From Bradyrhizobium sp. B124 (GTDB taxonomy: Bacteria > Pseudomonadota > Alphaproteobacteria > Rhizobiales > Xanthobacteraceae), in contig NZ_CP152413.1 in NCBI RefSeq assembly GCF_038967635.1, forward strand, positions 4,278,001 through 4,342,000: a stretch of DNA of 64,000 bases, in the 5' to 3' direction. This document shows, one piece after another, positions 1-8,580 of the stretch; position 1 is the stretch's first letter, and the number at the start of each line of letters is the position of its first letter. A program made the position numbers and the translations under genes. The notes under the pieces are model-generated. The model saw only the letters and a program-made list of their open reading frames with translations. It ran no database searches and was not told the origin of the DNA.

Positions 1-228
1 TACACGCTGATCTTCCCGTCCACGCTCGCCTATCTGTTCTTCAACCGCGGCGTCGCATTGATCGGCCCGAACCGCGCGGCGCCGTTCTTCCATCTGGTGC
101 CGGTGTTCGGCTCGGCGATGGCGATCCTGCTGCTCGGCGAGACGCTCGCACCGTACCATCTGATCGGCTACGCGCTGGTGCTCGCCGGCGTCATCATCGC
201 TTCGCGGCAAGGATCCGCGAAGGGTTAG
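1..228 (+). CDS. EamA/DMT-family permease, C-terminal fragment
   Basis: The window opens inside this gene; only the last 75 codons are present. The peptide carries two hydrophobic stretches and the signature of the last helices of an EamA (drug/metabolite transporter) domain: a segment reading FNRGVALIGPNRAAPFFHL, then a helix with LLLGETL, then a final helix ending in IIASRQ before a short polar tail. EamA proteins usually have ten helices and export metabolites or amino-acid-like compounds. The substrate cannot be inferred. It is convergent with the LysR gene that follows, with only 18 bases between the stops. Confidence 0.75.
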   Translation, partial: YTLIFPSTLAYLFFNRGVALIGPNRAAPFFHLVPVFGSAMAILLLGETLAPYHLIGYALVLAGVIIASRQGSAKG

Positions 229-246
229 CCGACGCCGCGGATACGG

Positions 247-1203
247 CTAGCCTGCCTTGCGCAAGCCGGCGGATTTGCGCGGCGATTGTGGCTTTGCCGC
301 CAGCGTTTCCGTGATGAAGTCGATGAACCGCCTCACCTTGGCCGGCACGTGGCTACGCGAGGCGTAATAGACGTAGAGCGGAAAACGCTCGTCGGGCCAG
401 TCCGGAAACAGCTCGATCAGCGCGCCGCTCCGCAGGTGATCGTCGAGGCCGAGATCAATCACCTGCGCGATGCCGAAGCCGGCCAGGCAAGCGCCGAGCT
501 TGGTTCCTGAATCGGTCACGGTGAGCCGCCCGTTGACCGCGACCGGCACGACCTCGCCGCCGCGCCAAAACTCCCAATCGAAAGGACGCCCGGTCGCCGC
601 GTCGATGGCCAGGATGCACTGATGATCGCGGCTCGCCAGCTCCCGCGGATCAAGCGGCCGGCCATGTCGTTCGAGATAGTTCGGCGAGGCCACGGTGAGC
701 ACGCGCGCATCGAGGACGCGGCGCGCAATCAGCGCCGACGGCGCCGGCTCGCCGAAACGCACCGCCAGGTCAAAACCGTCGCTGACCAGATCCGCGATCC
801 GGTCGCGGGTCTCGATGCGCAGCTCCATGCCTGGATTCTGCAGCAGGAACTCGCTCAGCTTCGGCGACAGCACCATGCGGGAGAACAGCGGGTCGACATT
901 GACCCGCAGCCTGCCGCGGACCGCGTCGCGCGATTTCGAGGTCTCCGCCGCCGCCTCGCCGATCCCGGCCAGATGGGCGGCGACCCGTTCGACCAGCGCG
1001 CGTCCTTCCTCGGTGAGCTCGACGGCGCGGCTGGTGCGGTGAACCAGCCTGGCATCGAGGCGCGCCTCGAGCTTGGCGATCGCCTTGCTGACCCCGGATT
1101 GCGTCATGCCGAGCCGTGCGGCGGCCCGGCCAAAACTGCGCGCATCCGCCAGCGCCGCGAGGACCACCAGGCCGCCAACCAGCCGACCGTCAACTTCGTC
1201 CAT
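247..1203 (-). CDS. LysR-family transcriptional regulator
   Basis: 318 residues, normal for LysR. The N-terminal winged helix-turn-helix lies at about residues 20-65 (SFGRAAARLGMTQSGVSKAI, then LEARLDARLVHRTSRAVELT). The rest is the periplasmic-binding-protein-like effector domain, with the usual FDLAVRFGEP and MELRIETRD segments. The ATG start is followed directly by the HTH, so no extension is needed. It resembles the LysR subgroup that includes PtxR/DmlR-like regulators, but target and inducer are unknown. The gene upstream of its start is a small NTF2-like protein on the opposite strand and may be a target; that is inference from divergence only. Confidence 0.9.
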   Translation of the reverse strand: MDEVDGRLVGGLVVLAALADARSFGRAAARLGMTQSGVSKAIAKLEARLDARLVHRTSRAVELTEEGRALVERVAAHLAGIGEAAAETSKSRDAVRGRLRVNVDPLFSRMVLSPKLSEFLLQNPGMELRIETRDRIADLVSDGFDLAVRFGEPAPSALIARRVLDARVLTVASPNYLERHGRPLDPRELASRDHQCILAIDAATGRPFDWEFWRGGEVVPVAVNGRLTVTDSGTKLGACLAGFGIAQVIDLGLDDHLRSGALIELFPDWPDERFPLYVYYASRSHVPAKVRRFIDFITETLAAKPQSPRKSAGLRKAG

Positions 1204-1389
1204 GCCGATGCCTCTCAGTCATCCAAGAGATGACCGCCCAGTCGTAGCACTCCGCCACCATATCGGCCACTGTCGGCGCAGATCACCGGCTCGATCCGGT
1301 GAGACCACCGCCACATCATCCGCTACGGAGATCTTGCAACGAGCGACATCCAGGCCATCGCATCCGCGATCGATGGATATTTCAACCTG

Positions 1390-1722
1390 ATGTATGACGT
1401 CGACGATAGCCGGTTCCGCGACGTCTTCTCCGATGCCTGCATCGTGCACGGCATCCGGGACGGCAAGCACACGGTGCGGTCGGCCGCGGAATTTCGCGAC
1501 TTTATCCGCAGCCGTCCCTCGCCGGCGTCGATGAAATCGCCGCGCGATGAGGCCATCATCAGCATCGACCAGACCGCGTCCGATCTGGCCATCGCCAAGG
1601 TGCGCGTCAGGGCCGGCCAAACCGGCTTCATCGATCATCTCGTGTTTCATCGGATCGACGGCAGGTGGCTCATCACCACCAAGGCGTTTCACGTCGCGCA
1701 GGTCTTCCCGGCGGGATTGTAG
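1390..1722 (+). CDS. SnoaL/NTF2-like small protein (start uncertain)
   Basis: 110 residues from the only canonical start. It has an NTF2/SnoaL-like cone fold pattern: YDVDDSRFRDVFSDACIVHG, then a central basic/aspartate helix, then FIDHLVFHRIDGRWLITTKAF. Such proteins are often cofactor-free isomerases, hydratases or ligand binders; function here is unknown. The first helix expected in the family (IQAIASAIDGYFNL) is encoded in frame upstream of this ATG, but no ATG, GTG or TTG occurs before an in-frame stop at 1300. A good Shine-Dalgarno GGAG at 1327-1330 sits 8 bases before an ACG at 1339, so the real or ancestral start is probably 1339, giving 127 residues beginning with SDIQAI after the initiator. 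Confidence 0.7.
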   Translation: MYDVDDSRFRDVFSDACIVHGIRDGKHTVRSAAEFRDFIRSRPSPASMKSPRDEAIISIDQTASDLAIAKVRVRAGQTGFIDHLVFHRIDGRWLITTKAFHVAQVFPAGL

Positions 1723-1899
1723 CGTCGCCCACGGCTGGTTTTCGGAATATTAGAAATGTGACACTGATTTGCCCGACGTGTCAAGTCGGCTGGTCGCACG
1801 CCGGCCGTCACCGGCTACTTTGCATGGGGTTGTTTTCGATATTTTTGGCAGCGCGCCCCTGCAAAGCCTGCCAATTCCGTCACAGTCGTGGAATGCGCT

Positions 1900-1931
1900 G
1901 GGTGGGTTGCGCTTCGCAAGCTAACCCACCC
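1900..1931. repeat. Short palindromic repeat (GGGTGGGTT family)
   Basis: Nine-base arms GGGTGGGTT (1900-1908) and AACCCACCC (1923-1931) enclose an inner small hairpin GCTT-cgc-AAGC. This type of palindrome is a familiar intergenic element in Bradyrhizobium. It lies 11 bases beyond the stop of the chemotaxis receptor gene, where it could help end or stabilise that transcript, although no T-run follows. The rest of the 220-base gap shows nothing else recognisable. Confidence 0.6.
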
Positions 1932-1942
1932 TACCCGATCCG

Positions 1943-3628
1943 TTACGCCGCACGCACCTTCTGCAGGAACTCGTCGACCGCGTTGCGCAGCATCCCCGAC
2001 TGGGTGTCGAGCTCGCGCGCATTCGACAGCACGTCGCCGGCCGCGGTGCCGGTTGCGGCGGCCGCGGTGGTGACGCCGCCGATATGGGCGGAGATCTCGC
2101 TCGAGCCGGCTGCGACCTGCTGAATGTTGCGCGCGATTTCGCGCGTCGCATCGCCCTGCTGGTCGATCGCGGTCGAGATCGAGGCCGTGATCTCGCTCAT
2201 CTGCGCGATGGTCGCGGTGATGCCGCCGATCGAGGTCACCGCCTCGCCGGTCGAAGCCTGCATCGCCGCGACCTGCGCCGAGATCTCCTCGGTCGCCTTC
2301 GCGGTCTGGTTGGCCAGCGCCTTCACCTCGGAGGCGACCACCGCGAAGCCGCGGCCGGATTCGCCGGCGCGCGCCGCCTCGATGGTGGCGTTGAGCGCGA
2401 GCAAGTTCGTCTGGGCGGCGATCGAGTGGATCAGCTTGACCACCTCGCCGATCTTCTCGGCGCCGGTCGAGAGCGCCTGCACGGTCGCATTGGTGCGCTC
2501 GGCATCGGCCACCGCCTGGCTAGCGACCTCGCTGGAGCGGGCCACCTGGCGGGAGATTTCCGCAACGGAGCTGGAGAGCTCTTCGGCCGCCGCGGCGACG
2601 GTGCCGACATTGTTGGAGGCAGAGTCGGAGGCGGCACCCACGGTCGCGGCCCGCGCGCTGGCGTCGCTGGCGGTTGCGGTCATCGACTGCGCCGTGGTCT
2701 GCATGCCGGCGGCGGCGGAGGCCACGGTGCGGACGATGCCGTTCACGCTGCGCTCGAAATCGCTGGCAAGGTCCTGCATCGCGCTGCGCCGCTCGGCGGT
2801 GGCGCGCGCCTGCGTCTCGGCCTCGGCCTGCTCGAGGCCGCGGATACGGATCGCATTGTCCTTGAAGACCTGCACGGTAGCCGCCATCCCGCCGACCTCG
2901 TCGCCACGGCCGACGCCGGGAATGTCACCGTCGAGCTTGCCGTCCGCGATGTCGCGCATGCGCGCACCAAGGAGGTTCAGCGGCCGGGAAATGCTGCGCC
3001 CGATCAGCCAGGCGACCGAACTCGAGATGATGCCGATGCCGATGATCGCGAGCCCGAGCAACCAGGCAATGGGACGCATCTTGGCGTCGATATCGTCGAG
3101 ATAGGCGCCAGTACCGAGATACATATCGAAGCCAGGCACTGCGACCGCGTAACCAAGCTTCCGGATCGGCGTCTCTTGACCAGGCTTCACGTATTCATAG
3201 AACAGCAGAATCTCGCCCTTCGCCTTCACGCCATCCATCAGCTCCTGCGACAGCTTGCGGCCATTGGTCACGACGTCCATCCGGTTGGTGCCAACCTGCT
3301 TCGGATCGGGTGCCAGCACCGTGATGCCGTTGTAGTCCGTGCCGAACAGATAGCCCGAGCCGTTATCGTAGGTCATCGCGTTACCGCGCTTGCCCAACTC
3401 GGCCAGTGCCGCTTCCTTGGTCATCTTTCCGGCGTCGACATCCTTCTTCAGGCTCGCTGCCATGTTCCTGGCCATATCGACCATGGCCTTGGCCTGGTCG
3501 ATGCGCGCATTCGTCATCTCACGCTGCATCAGATTGATCGCCAGGATGCCGGCCGCGCACAGGCCGAGGAGCGCCACCCCCACCAGAATGCCGAGCTTGG
3601 GGGTGATTTTCAGATTTGACAACTTCAC
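1943..3628 (-). CDS. Methyl-accepting chemotaxis protein, single Cache sensor
   Basis: 561 residues from a GTG start chosen because GGAG lies 6 bases upstream; an ORF start at 3685 adds 19 unlikely residues. Order: short cytoplasmic tail, TM1 at about 12-34, periplasmic single-Cache (sCache_2) domain at about 38-180 with [20 protein letters not shown]2 at about 183-205, HAMP at about 206-260, then the long MCP coiled coil. The signalling tip is very typical ([20 protein letters not shown], then [15 protein letters not shown]). It should couple ligand binding to CheA/CheW. sCache_2 receptors often sense small organic acids; the ligand here is unknown. There is no C-terminal CheR-binding pentapeptide, and no che genes are nearby, so it is an orphan receptor. 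Confidence 0.93.
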   Translation of the reverse strand: MKLSNLKITPKLGILVGVALLGLCAAGILAINLMQREMTNARIDQAKAMVDMARNMAASLKKDVDAGKMTKEAALAELGKRGNAMTYDNGSGYLFGTDYNGITVLAPDPKQVGTNRMDVVTNGRKLSQELMDGVKAKGEILLFYEYVKPGQETPIRKLGYAVAVPGFDMYLGTGAYLDDIDAKMRPIAWLLGLAIIGIGIISSSVAWLIGRSISRPLNLLGARMRDIADGKLDGDIPGVGRGDEVGGMAATVQVFKDNAIRIRGLEQAEAETQARATAERRSAMQDLASDFERSVNGIVRTVASAAAGMQTTAQSMTATASDASARAATVGAASDSASNNVGTVAAAAEELSSSVAEISRQVARSSEVASQAVADAERTNATVQALSTGAEKIGEVVKLIHSIAAQTNLLALNATIEAARAGESGRGFAVVASEVKALANQTAKATEEISAQVAAMQASTGEAVTSIGGITATIAQMSEITASISTAIDQQGDATREIARNIQQVAAGSSEISAHIGGVTTAAAATGTAAGDVLSNARELDTQSGMLRNAVDEFLQKVRAA

Positions 3629-3897
3629 GGGGATCTCCAGAAGAGGCGGGGAACGCGACGCGATTGGCGGATTGATTCCGCTCACCGTAATGTGAGACCC
3701 TTTACCTGATGGTTACGGAGGTTCCCCGTAGAAGCCCGGAGAATCGGGCCGCGGACCAACCGGCAATTGTGGAGAGAACAGCGCCGCTCGCGTAGAAGTA
3801 GGGACAGCGGTGGTCCAGGCCGCGCTCCGACAAGCAAGAACATCAAGAAGCAAACCAGCAAGAAGCAAGAACAGAAGACCTCAATCGGGAGCAGACA

Positions 3898-4941
3898 ATG
3901 TCGAAATTCAGGGTGGTGACGCCGAAGGGCGCGAGCTTCACGGTCGCCGGCGGCGGCTATGATTATGAGCGCGAGGCGCTCGATCCGATCGGCGCCGAGA
4001 TCGTCGAGGCGCCGGCCAACGAGGCCGAATTCATCGCGGCCGCGCGCACCGCGGACGCGATCTACGCCAAGGGCATGCCGATCACCAAGGCGGTGATCGA
4101 TGCGCTGGAGAACTGCAAGGTGATCACGCTCGGCAGCGTCGGCGTCGACTCGGTCGACGTCAAGGCCGCGACCGCCCGCGGCATCCCCGTCACCAACATC
4201 CCCGACACCTTCATCGAGGAGGTTGCCGACCACGCCATGATGCTACTGCTCGCAGGCTTCCGCCGCCTGATCGAGCAGGACAAGATGGTGCGCTCAGGCC
4301 GCTGGGCCGAGGGCCGCCCGGCGCTCCTGAAGATTCCACGGCTGATGGGCCAGACGCTCGGCTTCATCTCGTTCGGCCGCGTCGCCCGCGCGGTGGCCAA
4401 GCGCGCCGCGCCGTTCGGCCTCAGGATGGTGGCCTACGATCCCTTCATCCAGGAAACGCTGATGTACGACCACGGCGTGATTCCCTCGACGCTGTCGGAG
4501 GTGCTGTCGCAGTCGGATTTCGTCTCGATGCACGCCCCGGCGCGGCCCGAAGTGCATCACATGCTGACCGAGAAGCATTTTCGTCAGATGAAAAAATCGG
4601 CCATCTTCATCAACACCGGCCGCGGCGCCACCGTCGACGAGGAATCGCTGATCAAGGCGCTGCAGGAGGGCTGGATCGCCCACGCCGCGCTCGACGTGCT
4701 GGAGAAGGAGCCGCCGTCGCACAACAATCCGATGCTCGGGATGGACAATGTTACCTTGACCGCCCATGTCGCCTCGGCATCGGCACGTTTTGACGAGGCG
4801 CGCAAGCGCCGGGTGGGCTACGAATTGTCACTAGTGCTGCAAGGCATGTGGCCGGTAAGCTGCGTCAACCCGTCGGTGCTGCAAGACACCGCGCTGCGCC
4901 GCTGGCAGCCCGTCAGCATGGATCGCGGTCCGAACAGCTGA
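3898..4941 (+). CDS. D-isomer-specific 2-hydroxyacid dehydrogenase
   Basis: 347 residues. The catalytic triad of the family is visible: Arg242 in NTGRGATVDEES, Glu271 in DVLEKEP, His290 in LTAHVAS. The NAD-binding fingerprint, normally GxGxxG, reads SFGRVA at about residues 158-163, so two of three glycines are replaced; cofactor binding may differ. Such enzymes reduce 2-keto acids or oxidise D-2-hydroxyacids, sometimes as phosphoglycerate- or CtBP-like dehydrogenases. It lies 144 bases upstream of an ABC importer on the same strand, so it may act on the imported substrate (inference). The leader just upstream (about 3830-3880) is purine-rich with repeated AGCAAGAA units and GGGAGCAG as ribosome site. 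Confidence 0.88.
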   Translation: MSKFRVVTPKGASFTVAGGGYDYEREALDPIGAEIVEAPANEAEFIAAARTADAIYAKGMPITKAVIDALENCKVITLGSVGVDSVDVKAATARGIPVTNIPDTFIEEVADHAMMLLLAGFRRLIEQDKMVRSGRWAEGRPALLKIPRLMGQTLGFISFGRVARAVAKRAAPFGLRMVAYDPFIQETLMYDHGVIPSTLSEVLSQSDFVSMHAPARPEVHHMLTEKHFRQMKKSAIFINTGRGATVDEESLIKALQEGWIAHAALDVLEKEPPSHNNPMLGMDNVTLTAHVASASARFDEARKRRVGYELSLVLQGMWPVSCVNPSVLQDTALRRWQPVSMDRGPNS

Positions 4942-5085
4942 GGCGGGAATGCGCTTTTCGCGCGAGGGCCCGTCATGCGGGCCCTTTGCGTGGCGGGCGC
5001 ACCGAGACCACAAGACCCTTCACCGGCGGCCAACGCCGGGAAGGAACAATAACAACGAAACAATAAGAACGGGAGTGCGAACGAC

Positions 5086-6432
5086 ATGAAGTATGAGATC
5101 ACGCGTCGCGACGCGCTGGCGCTGGGGGCGTCCGCGGCGGCACTGGCGGTCACCGGGGCTTCGGCGCAGGACGCATCGAAAGTGAAGGCTGCCGACGTGG
5201 CGGCGCCGTCGCTGCCGATCGAGAAGGGCGCGACCCTGCGCATGTTGCGGCCAGTGCGCTTCGTCCAGGCCGACGAAGACGTGTTCCGCGCCAATGCCAA
5301 GCGATTCACCGACAAGACCGGCGTCGAGGTCAAGGTCGACTTCGTCGGCTGGGAAGACATCAATCAGCAAACCGCGGTGACCTCGAACTCCGGCGCCGGT
5401 CCCGACATCATCATCGGCTTCGGCGACGCGCCGCATATCTATATCGACAAGCTGATCGAATTGACCGACGTCGCCGACTATCTCGACAAGCGCTACGGCG
5501 GGTGGCTGACACTCGCGAAACGCTACGGCATGCGCTCGAAGTCGAAGAGCTGGGTCGGCCTGCCGTTCGGCGCCTCGGGCGGCCCGCTGGTCTACCGCAA
5601 GTCGCTGGTCAACGCGGCCGGCTTCGACAAGGTGCCGGAAGACCACGCCGGCATTCTCGAGCTCTGCAAGAAGCTGAAGGCGGCCGGCAAGCCGGCGGGC
5701 TTCGCGCTTGGCAACGCCGTCGGCGACGGCAACGGCTTCGCCAACTGGCTGTTGTGGTCGCACAACGCCGCGCTGCTCGATGAGGAAGGCAATATCATCA
5801 TCAACAGCAAGGAGACCATCGCCGCGCTGAAATATTTGAAGGAACTCTATCCGACCTTCATCGCCGGCACGCCCTCCTGGAACGACGTCTCCAACAACCG
5901 CGCCTACTCGTCGCAGGAGATCGGCCTGACCGCCAACGGCGTCTCGCTGTACTTCTCGCTGAAGAACGATCCCGCGACCAAGGCGGTCGCCGACGACACC
6001 GAGCATCAGTTCCTGCCCAAGGGATTGGCGACGACCTCGCCGATGTCCGGCCTGACGCTGAATGCGATGGTGTTCAAGCACAGCCCCTATCCCAACGCGG
6101 CGAAGGCGTTCCTGCAATTCATGCTAGAAAAGGAGCAGTACGAGCCGTGGCTCAACGCCAACTCCGGCTACTGGTCGCAGCCGCTCGCGGCCTACGCGGA
6201 CGCTGCGGTGTGGTCGGGCGATCCCAAGGTCGCGATCTTCAAGGACACGATGAAGAGCCCCTATTACAACGGCTACAAGGGGCCGATCTCGACCGCGACC
6301 GGTGCCGTCAACGCCGACTATGTGCTGGTGCAGATGTGCGCCTCGGTGGCGACCGACGCGGCAACACCGGAAGCCGCCGCCGCGGAAGCCGAGCAGCGCG
6401 CCAAGCGGTACTTCCGGCGGCAGGGCCGGTAA
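5086..6432 (+). CDS. Extracellular solute-binding protein, sugar ABC importer (Tat-exported)
   Basis: 448 residues of the family 1 (MalE/UgpB-like) binding proteins. The N-terminus carries a twin-arginine signal (TRRDALALG at residues 6-14), a hydrophobic stretch and a likely cleavage after GASAQ at about residue 28. Export as a folded protein would be unusual but not rare in rhizobia. Internal features typical of the family include GPDIIIGFGDAP, GLPFGASGGPLVYRK and a C-terminal region with NAAKAFLQFMLEKEQYEPWL. It should bind a sugar or polyol in the periplasm and hand it to the two permeases that follow. Gap to the first permease is 131 bases and is filled by a palindromic repeat. Substrate not determinable. 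Confidence 0.92.
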   Translation: MKYEITRRDALALGASAAALAVTGASAQDASKVKAADVAAPSLPIEKGATLRMLRPVRFVQADEDVFRANAKRFTDKTGVEVKVDFVGWEDINQQTAVTSNSGAGPDIIIGFGDAPHIYIDKLIELTDVADYLDKRYGGWLTLAKRYGMRSKSKSWVGLPFGASGGPLVYRKSLVNAAGFDKVPEDHAGILELCKKLKAAGKPAGFALGNAVGDGNGFANWLLWSHNAALLDEEGNIIINSKETIAALKYLKELYPTFIAGTPSWNDVSNNRAYSSQEIGLTANGVSLYFSLKNDPATKAVADDTEHQFLPKGLATTSPMSGLTLNAMVFKHSPYPNAAKAFLQFMLEKEQYEPWLNANSGYWSQPLAAYADAAVWSGDPKVAIFKDTMKSPYYNGYKGPISTATGAVNADYVLVQMCASVATDAATPEAAAAEAEQRAKRYFRRQGR

Positions 6433-6463
6433 CGCCGGTCATTGAACCGTAGACCTGGACCAA

Positions 6464-6546
6464 CCGTCATTGCGAGCGAAGCGAAGCAATCCATAGTTCC
6501 ACCAGGAGAATGGATTGCTTCGTCGCTTCGCTCCCCGCAATGACGG
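6464..6546. repeat. Intergenic palindromic element, family A copy 1
   Basis: A large imperfect inverted repeat. The outer arms are CCGTCATTGCG (6464-6474) and CGCAATGACGG (6536-6546); the inner arms contain GCGAAGCAATCCA and TGGATTGCTTCG. Two further copies lie at 56418-56535 and 59740-59826. It sits between the binding-protein and permease genes of one operon, so it is probably transcribed and may act as an mRNA stabiliser or attenuator (inference). It also creates a false N-terminal extension of the permease reading frame. Confidence 0.85.
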
Positions 6547-6563
6547 CAGCGGACGAGCATTCA

Positions 6564-7520
6564 ATGTCTGTAACGACACTACCTACACGGGGACAAGTGC
6601 TGCGCCAGCCGGGCTGGCTCGCACGGCTGTTCGACTACAAGCCGTTCCTGATCGTGATGTGCCTTGCACCCGCGGTCGGCCTGCTGCTGGTGTTCCTCAC
6701 CTATCCGCTCGGCCTCGGCATCTGGCTCGCCTTCACCGACACCACAATTGGCCAGCGCGGCGTCTATATCGGGCTCGAGAACTTCCAGTATCTGCTCAAG
6801 GATCCCTTGTGGTGGAACGCGGTGTTCTACTCGATCTTCTATACCGCGGTCGCGACCTTCGGAAAATTCGCGCTCGGCTTCTGGCTGGCGCTGCTGCTCA
6901 ACAACCATTTTCCATTCAAGAGCCTGATCCGCGCCATCGTGCTGCTGCCATGGATCGTGCCGACGGTGCTCTCCGCGCTGGCATTCTGGTGGATCTACGA
7001 TCCGCAGTTCTCGATCATCTCCTATCTCCTGGTCGACGTGCTGCACCTGCGCGACAGCAATGTCGACTTCCTCGGCTCGCCCTGGCCGGCGCGGTTCTCG
7101 CTGATCGCGGCCAATATCTGGCGCGGCATCCCGTTCGTCGCGATCTCGCTGCTGGCCGGGCTGCAGACCATCTCGCCTTCGCTCTACGAGGCGGCGATGC
7201 TCGACGGCGCCACCTCCTGGCAGCGCTTCCGCTACATCACCTTCCCGATGATGATGCCGATCCTCGCGATCGTGATGACGTTCTCGATCATCTTCACCTT
7301 CACCGATTTCCAGCTCGTCTACGCCATCACCCGCGGCGGCCCGGTCAATTCGACCCATTTGCTCGCGACGCTGGCGTTCCAGCGCGGCATCGCCGGCGGC
7401 GAGCTCGGCGAGGGTGCCGCGATCGCGGTCTCGATGATCCCGTTCCTCGTATTCGCGACGTTGTTCAGCTACTTCGGCCTCGCCCGCCGCAAATGGCAGC
7501 AGGGAGAAGCCAATGACTGA
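6564..7520 (+). CDS. ABC sugar transporter permease, UgpA/MalF type
   Basis: 318 residues, six predicted membrane spans. The start at 6564 is chosen because the upstream in-frame ATGs lie inside the palindromic repeat and encode its typical peptide MDCFVASL. The EAA loop that docks the ATPase is clear: YEAAMLDGATSWQRFRYITFPMM in the usual place, about residues 208-230. Aromatic first helix and the periplasmic loop match the MalF/UgpA side of binding-protein-dependent sugar importers. It overlaps the next permease gene by 8 bases (ATGACTGA), indicating coupled translation. No ATP-binding subunit gene is found in the cluster. Confidence 0.92.
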   Translation: MSVTTLPTRGQVLRQPGWLARLFDYKPFLIVMCLAPAVGLLLVFLTYPLGLGIWLAFTDTTIGQRGVYIGLENFQYLLKDPLWWNAVFYSIFYTAVATFGKFALGFWLALLLNNHFPFKSLIRAIVLLPWIVPTVLSALAFWWIYDPQFSIISYLLVDVLHLRDSNVDFLGSPWPARFSLIAANIWRGIPFVAISLLAGLQTISPSLYEAAMLDGATSWQRFRYITFPMMMPILAIVMTFSIIFTFTDFQLVYAITRGGPVNSTHLLATLAFQRGIAGGELGEGAAIAVSMIPFLVFATLFSYFGLARRKWQQGEAND

Positions 7521-8409
7521 CGTTGCAGCCCAATCCTCCAACGTCGCCAGCGCCGCACCCGACACGATGGCGTGGGATTCCCGCGCCCGGCGCGTGGTGA
7601 TGATCTATCTGCCGCTCGCCTGCTTCATCCTGATCCTGCTGTTCCCGTTCTACTGGATGGCGATCACCTCGTTCAAACCGAACGCGGAGCTCCTGAACTA
7701 CAAGGAGCACAATCCGTTCTGGATCACCTCGCCGACGCTCGCGCATGTCAAGCATCTGTTGTTCGACACCTCGTATCCGCGCTGGCTGAAGACCACCATG
7801 CTGGTGGCGATCGGCTCGACCTTCCTGTCGCTGTTCGCCTCGACGCTCGCAGCCTACGCGATCGAACGGCTGCGCTTCCGCGGCAGCCCCTATGTCGGAC
7901 TCGGCATCTACCTCGCCTATCTGGTGCCGCCGTCGATCCTGTTCATTCCGCTCGCCACCGTGATCGTGCAGTTCGGCCTGTTCGATTCACCGTTGGCGCT
8001 GATCCTGGTCTATCCGACCTTCCTGGTGCCGTTCTGCACCTGGCTGCTGATCGGCTATTTCAAGTCGATCCCCTACGAGCTCGAGGAATGCGCGCTGGTC
8101 GACGGCGCGACGCGGCTGCAGATCCTGTGGCGGATCACGCTGCCGCTCGCGGTACCCGGCCTGATCTCGGCCGGCATCTTCTCCTTCACGCTATCCTGGA
8201 ACGAGTTCATCTACGCGCTCGCCTTCATCCAGAGCGGCGCCAACAAGACCGTGCCGGTCGCGATCCTGACCGAGCTCATCACCGGCGACGTCTACCAGTG
8301 GGGCGCGCTGATGGCCGGCTCCCTGCTCGGCTCGCTGCCGGTCGCGCTGTTCTATTCGCTGTTCGTCGACTACTACGTCTCGTCGCTGACCGGCGCGGTG
8401 AAGGAGTAG
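7513..8409 (+). CDS. ABC sugar transporter permease, UgpE/MalG type
   Basis: 298 residues, six predicted membrane spans beginning at about residue 31. The EAA-loop motif reads ELEECALVDGATRLQILWRI near residue 195, typical of the MalG/UgpE partner. SWNEFIYALAF in the following helix is also characteristic. It should form the membrane channel with the preceding permease. The operon seems to end here: a palindromic repeat and a gene on the opposite strand follow, so the ATPase must be supplied from elsewhere or shared, for example an UgpC/MsmX-like subunit (inference). Confidence 0.92.
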   Translation: MTDVAAQSSNVASAAPDTMAWDSRARRVVMIYLPLACFILILLFPFYWMAITSFKPNAELLNYKEHNPFWITSPTLAHVKHLLFDTSYPRWLKTTMLVAIGSTFLSLFASTLAAYAIERLRFRGSPYVGLGIYLAYLVPPSILFIPLATVIVQFGLFDSPLALILVYPTFLVPFCTWLLIGYFKSIPYELEECALVDGATRLQILWRITLPLAVPGLISAGIFSFTLSWNEFIYALAFIQSGANKTVPVAILTELITGDVYQWGALMAGSLLGSLPVALFYSLFVDYYVSSLTGAVKE

Positions 8410-8446
8410 CGGGGCCCCCGCGTATTGAAGCGAACTCAATCTATCT

Positions 8447-8548
8447 CCGTCACCCTGGAGAGCGCGTAGCGCGTCTCGAAGGGTCGACGGCTACTAGCGG
8501 GGCCGTGCATCCTTCGAGGCTCGCTCCGCTCGCACCTCAGGATGACGG
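8447..8548. repeat. Intergenic palindromic element, family B copy 1
   Basis: Inverted repeat whose right arm ends in CCTCAGGATGACGG and whose left arm begins CCGTCACCCTGG, with inner arms around TCTCGAAGG and CCTTCGAGGC. Related copies lie at 18933-19055 and 31844-31953. It fills the gap between the permease stop and the convergent tonB stop, where it may serve as a bidirectional transcript end. The left arm is the more degenerate. Confidence 0.8.
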
Positions 8549-8580
8549 GGATAGGGCGCGCCTCGCTGCAATGTCGGACG

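Noticed and set aside
2084..3619. Long plus-strand frame antisense to the chemotaxis receptor (511 codons)
   Set aside because: Composition is Arg/Asp/Gly/His-rich with no family pattern; it is a mirror of the GC-rich receptor gene, which has clear domains on the other strand.
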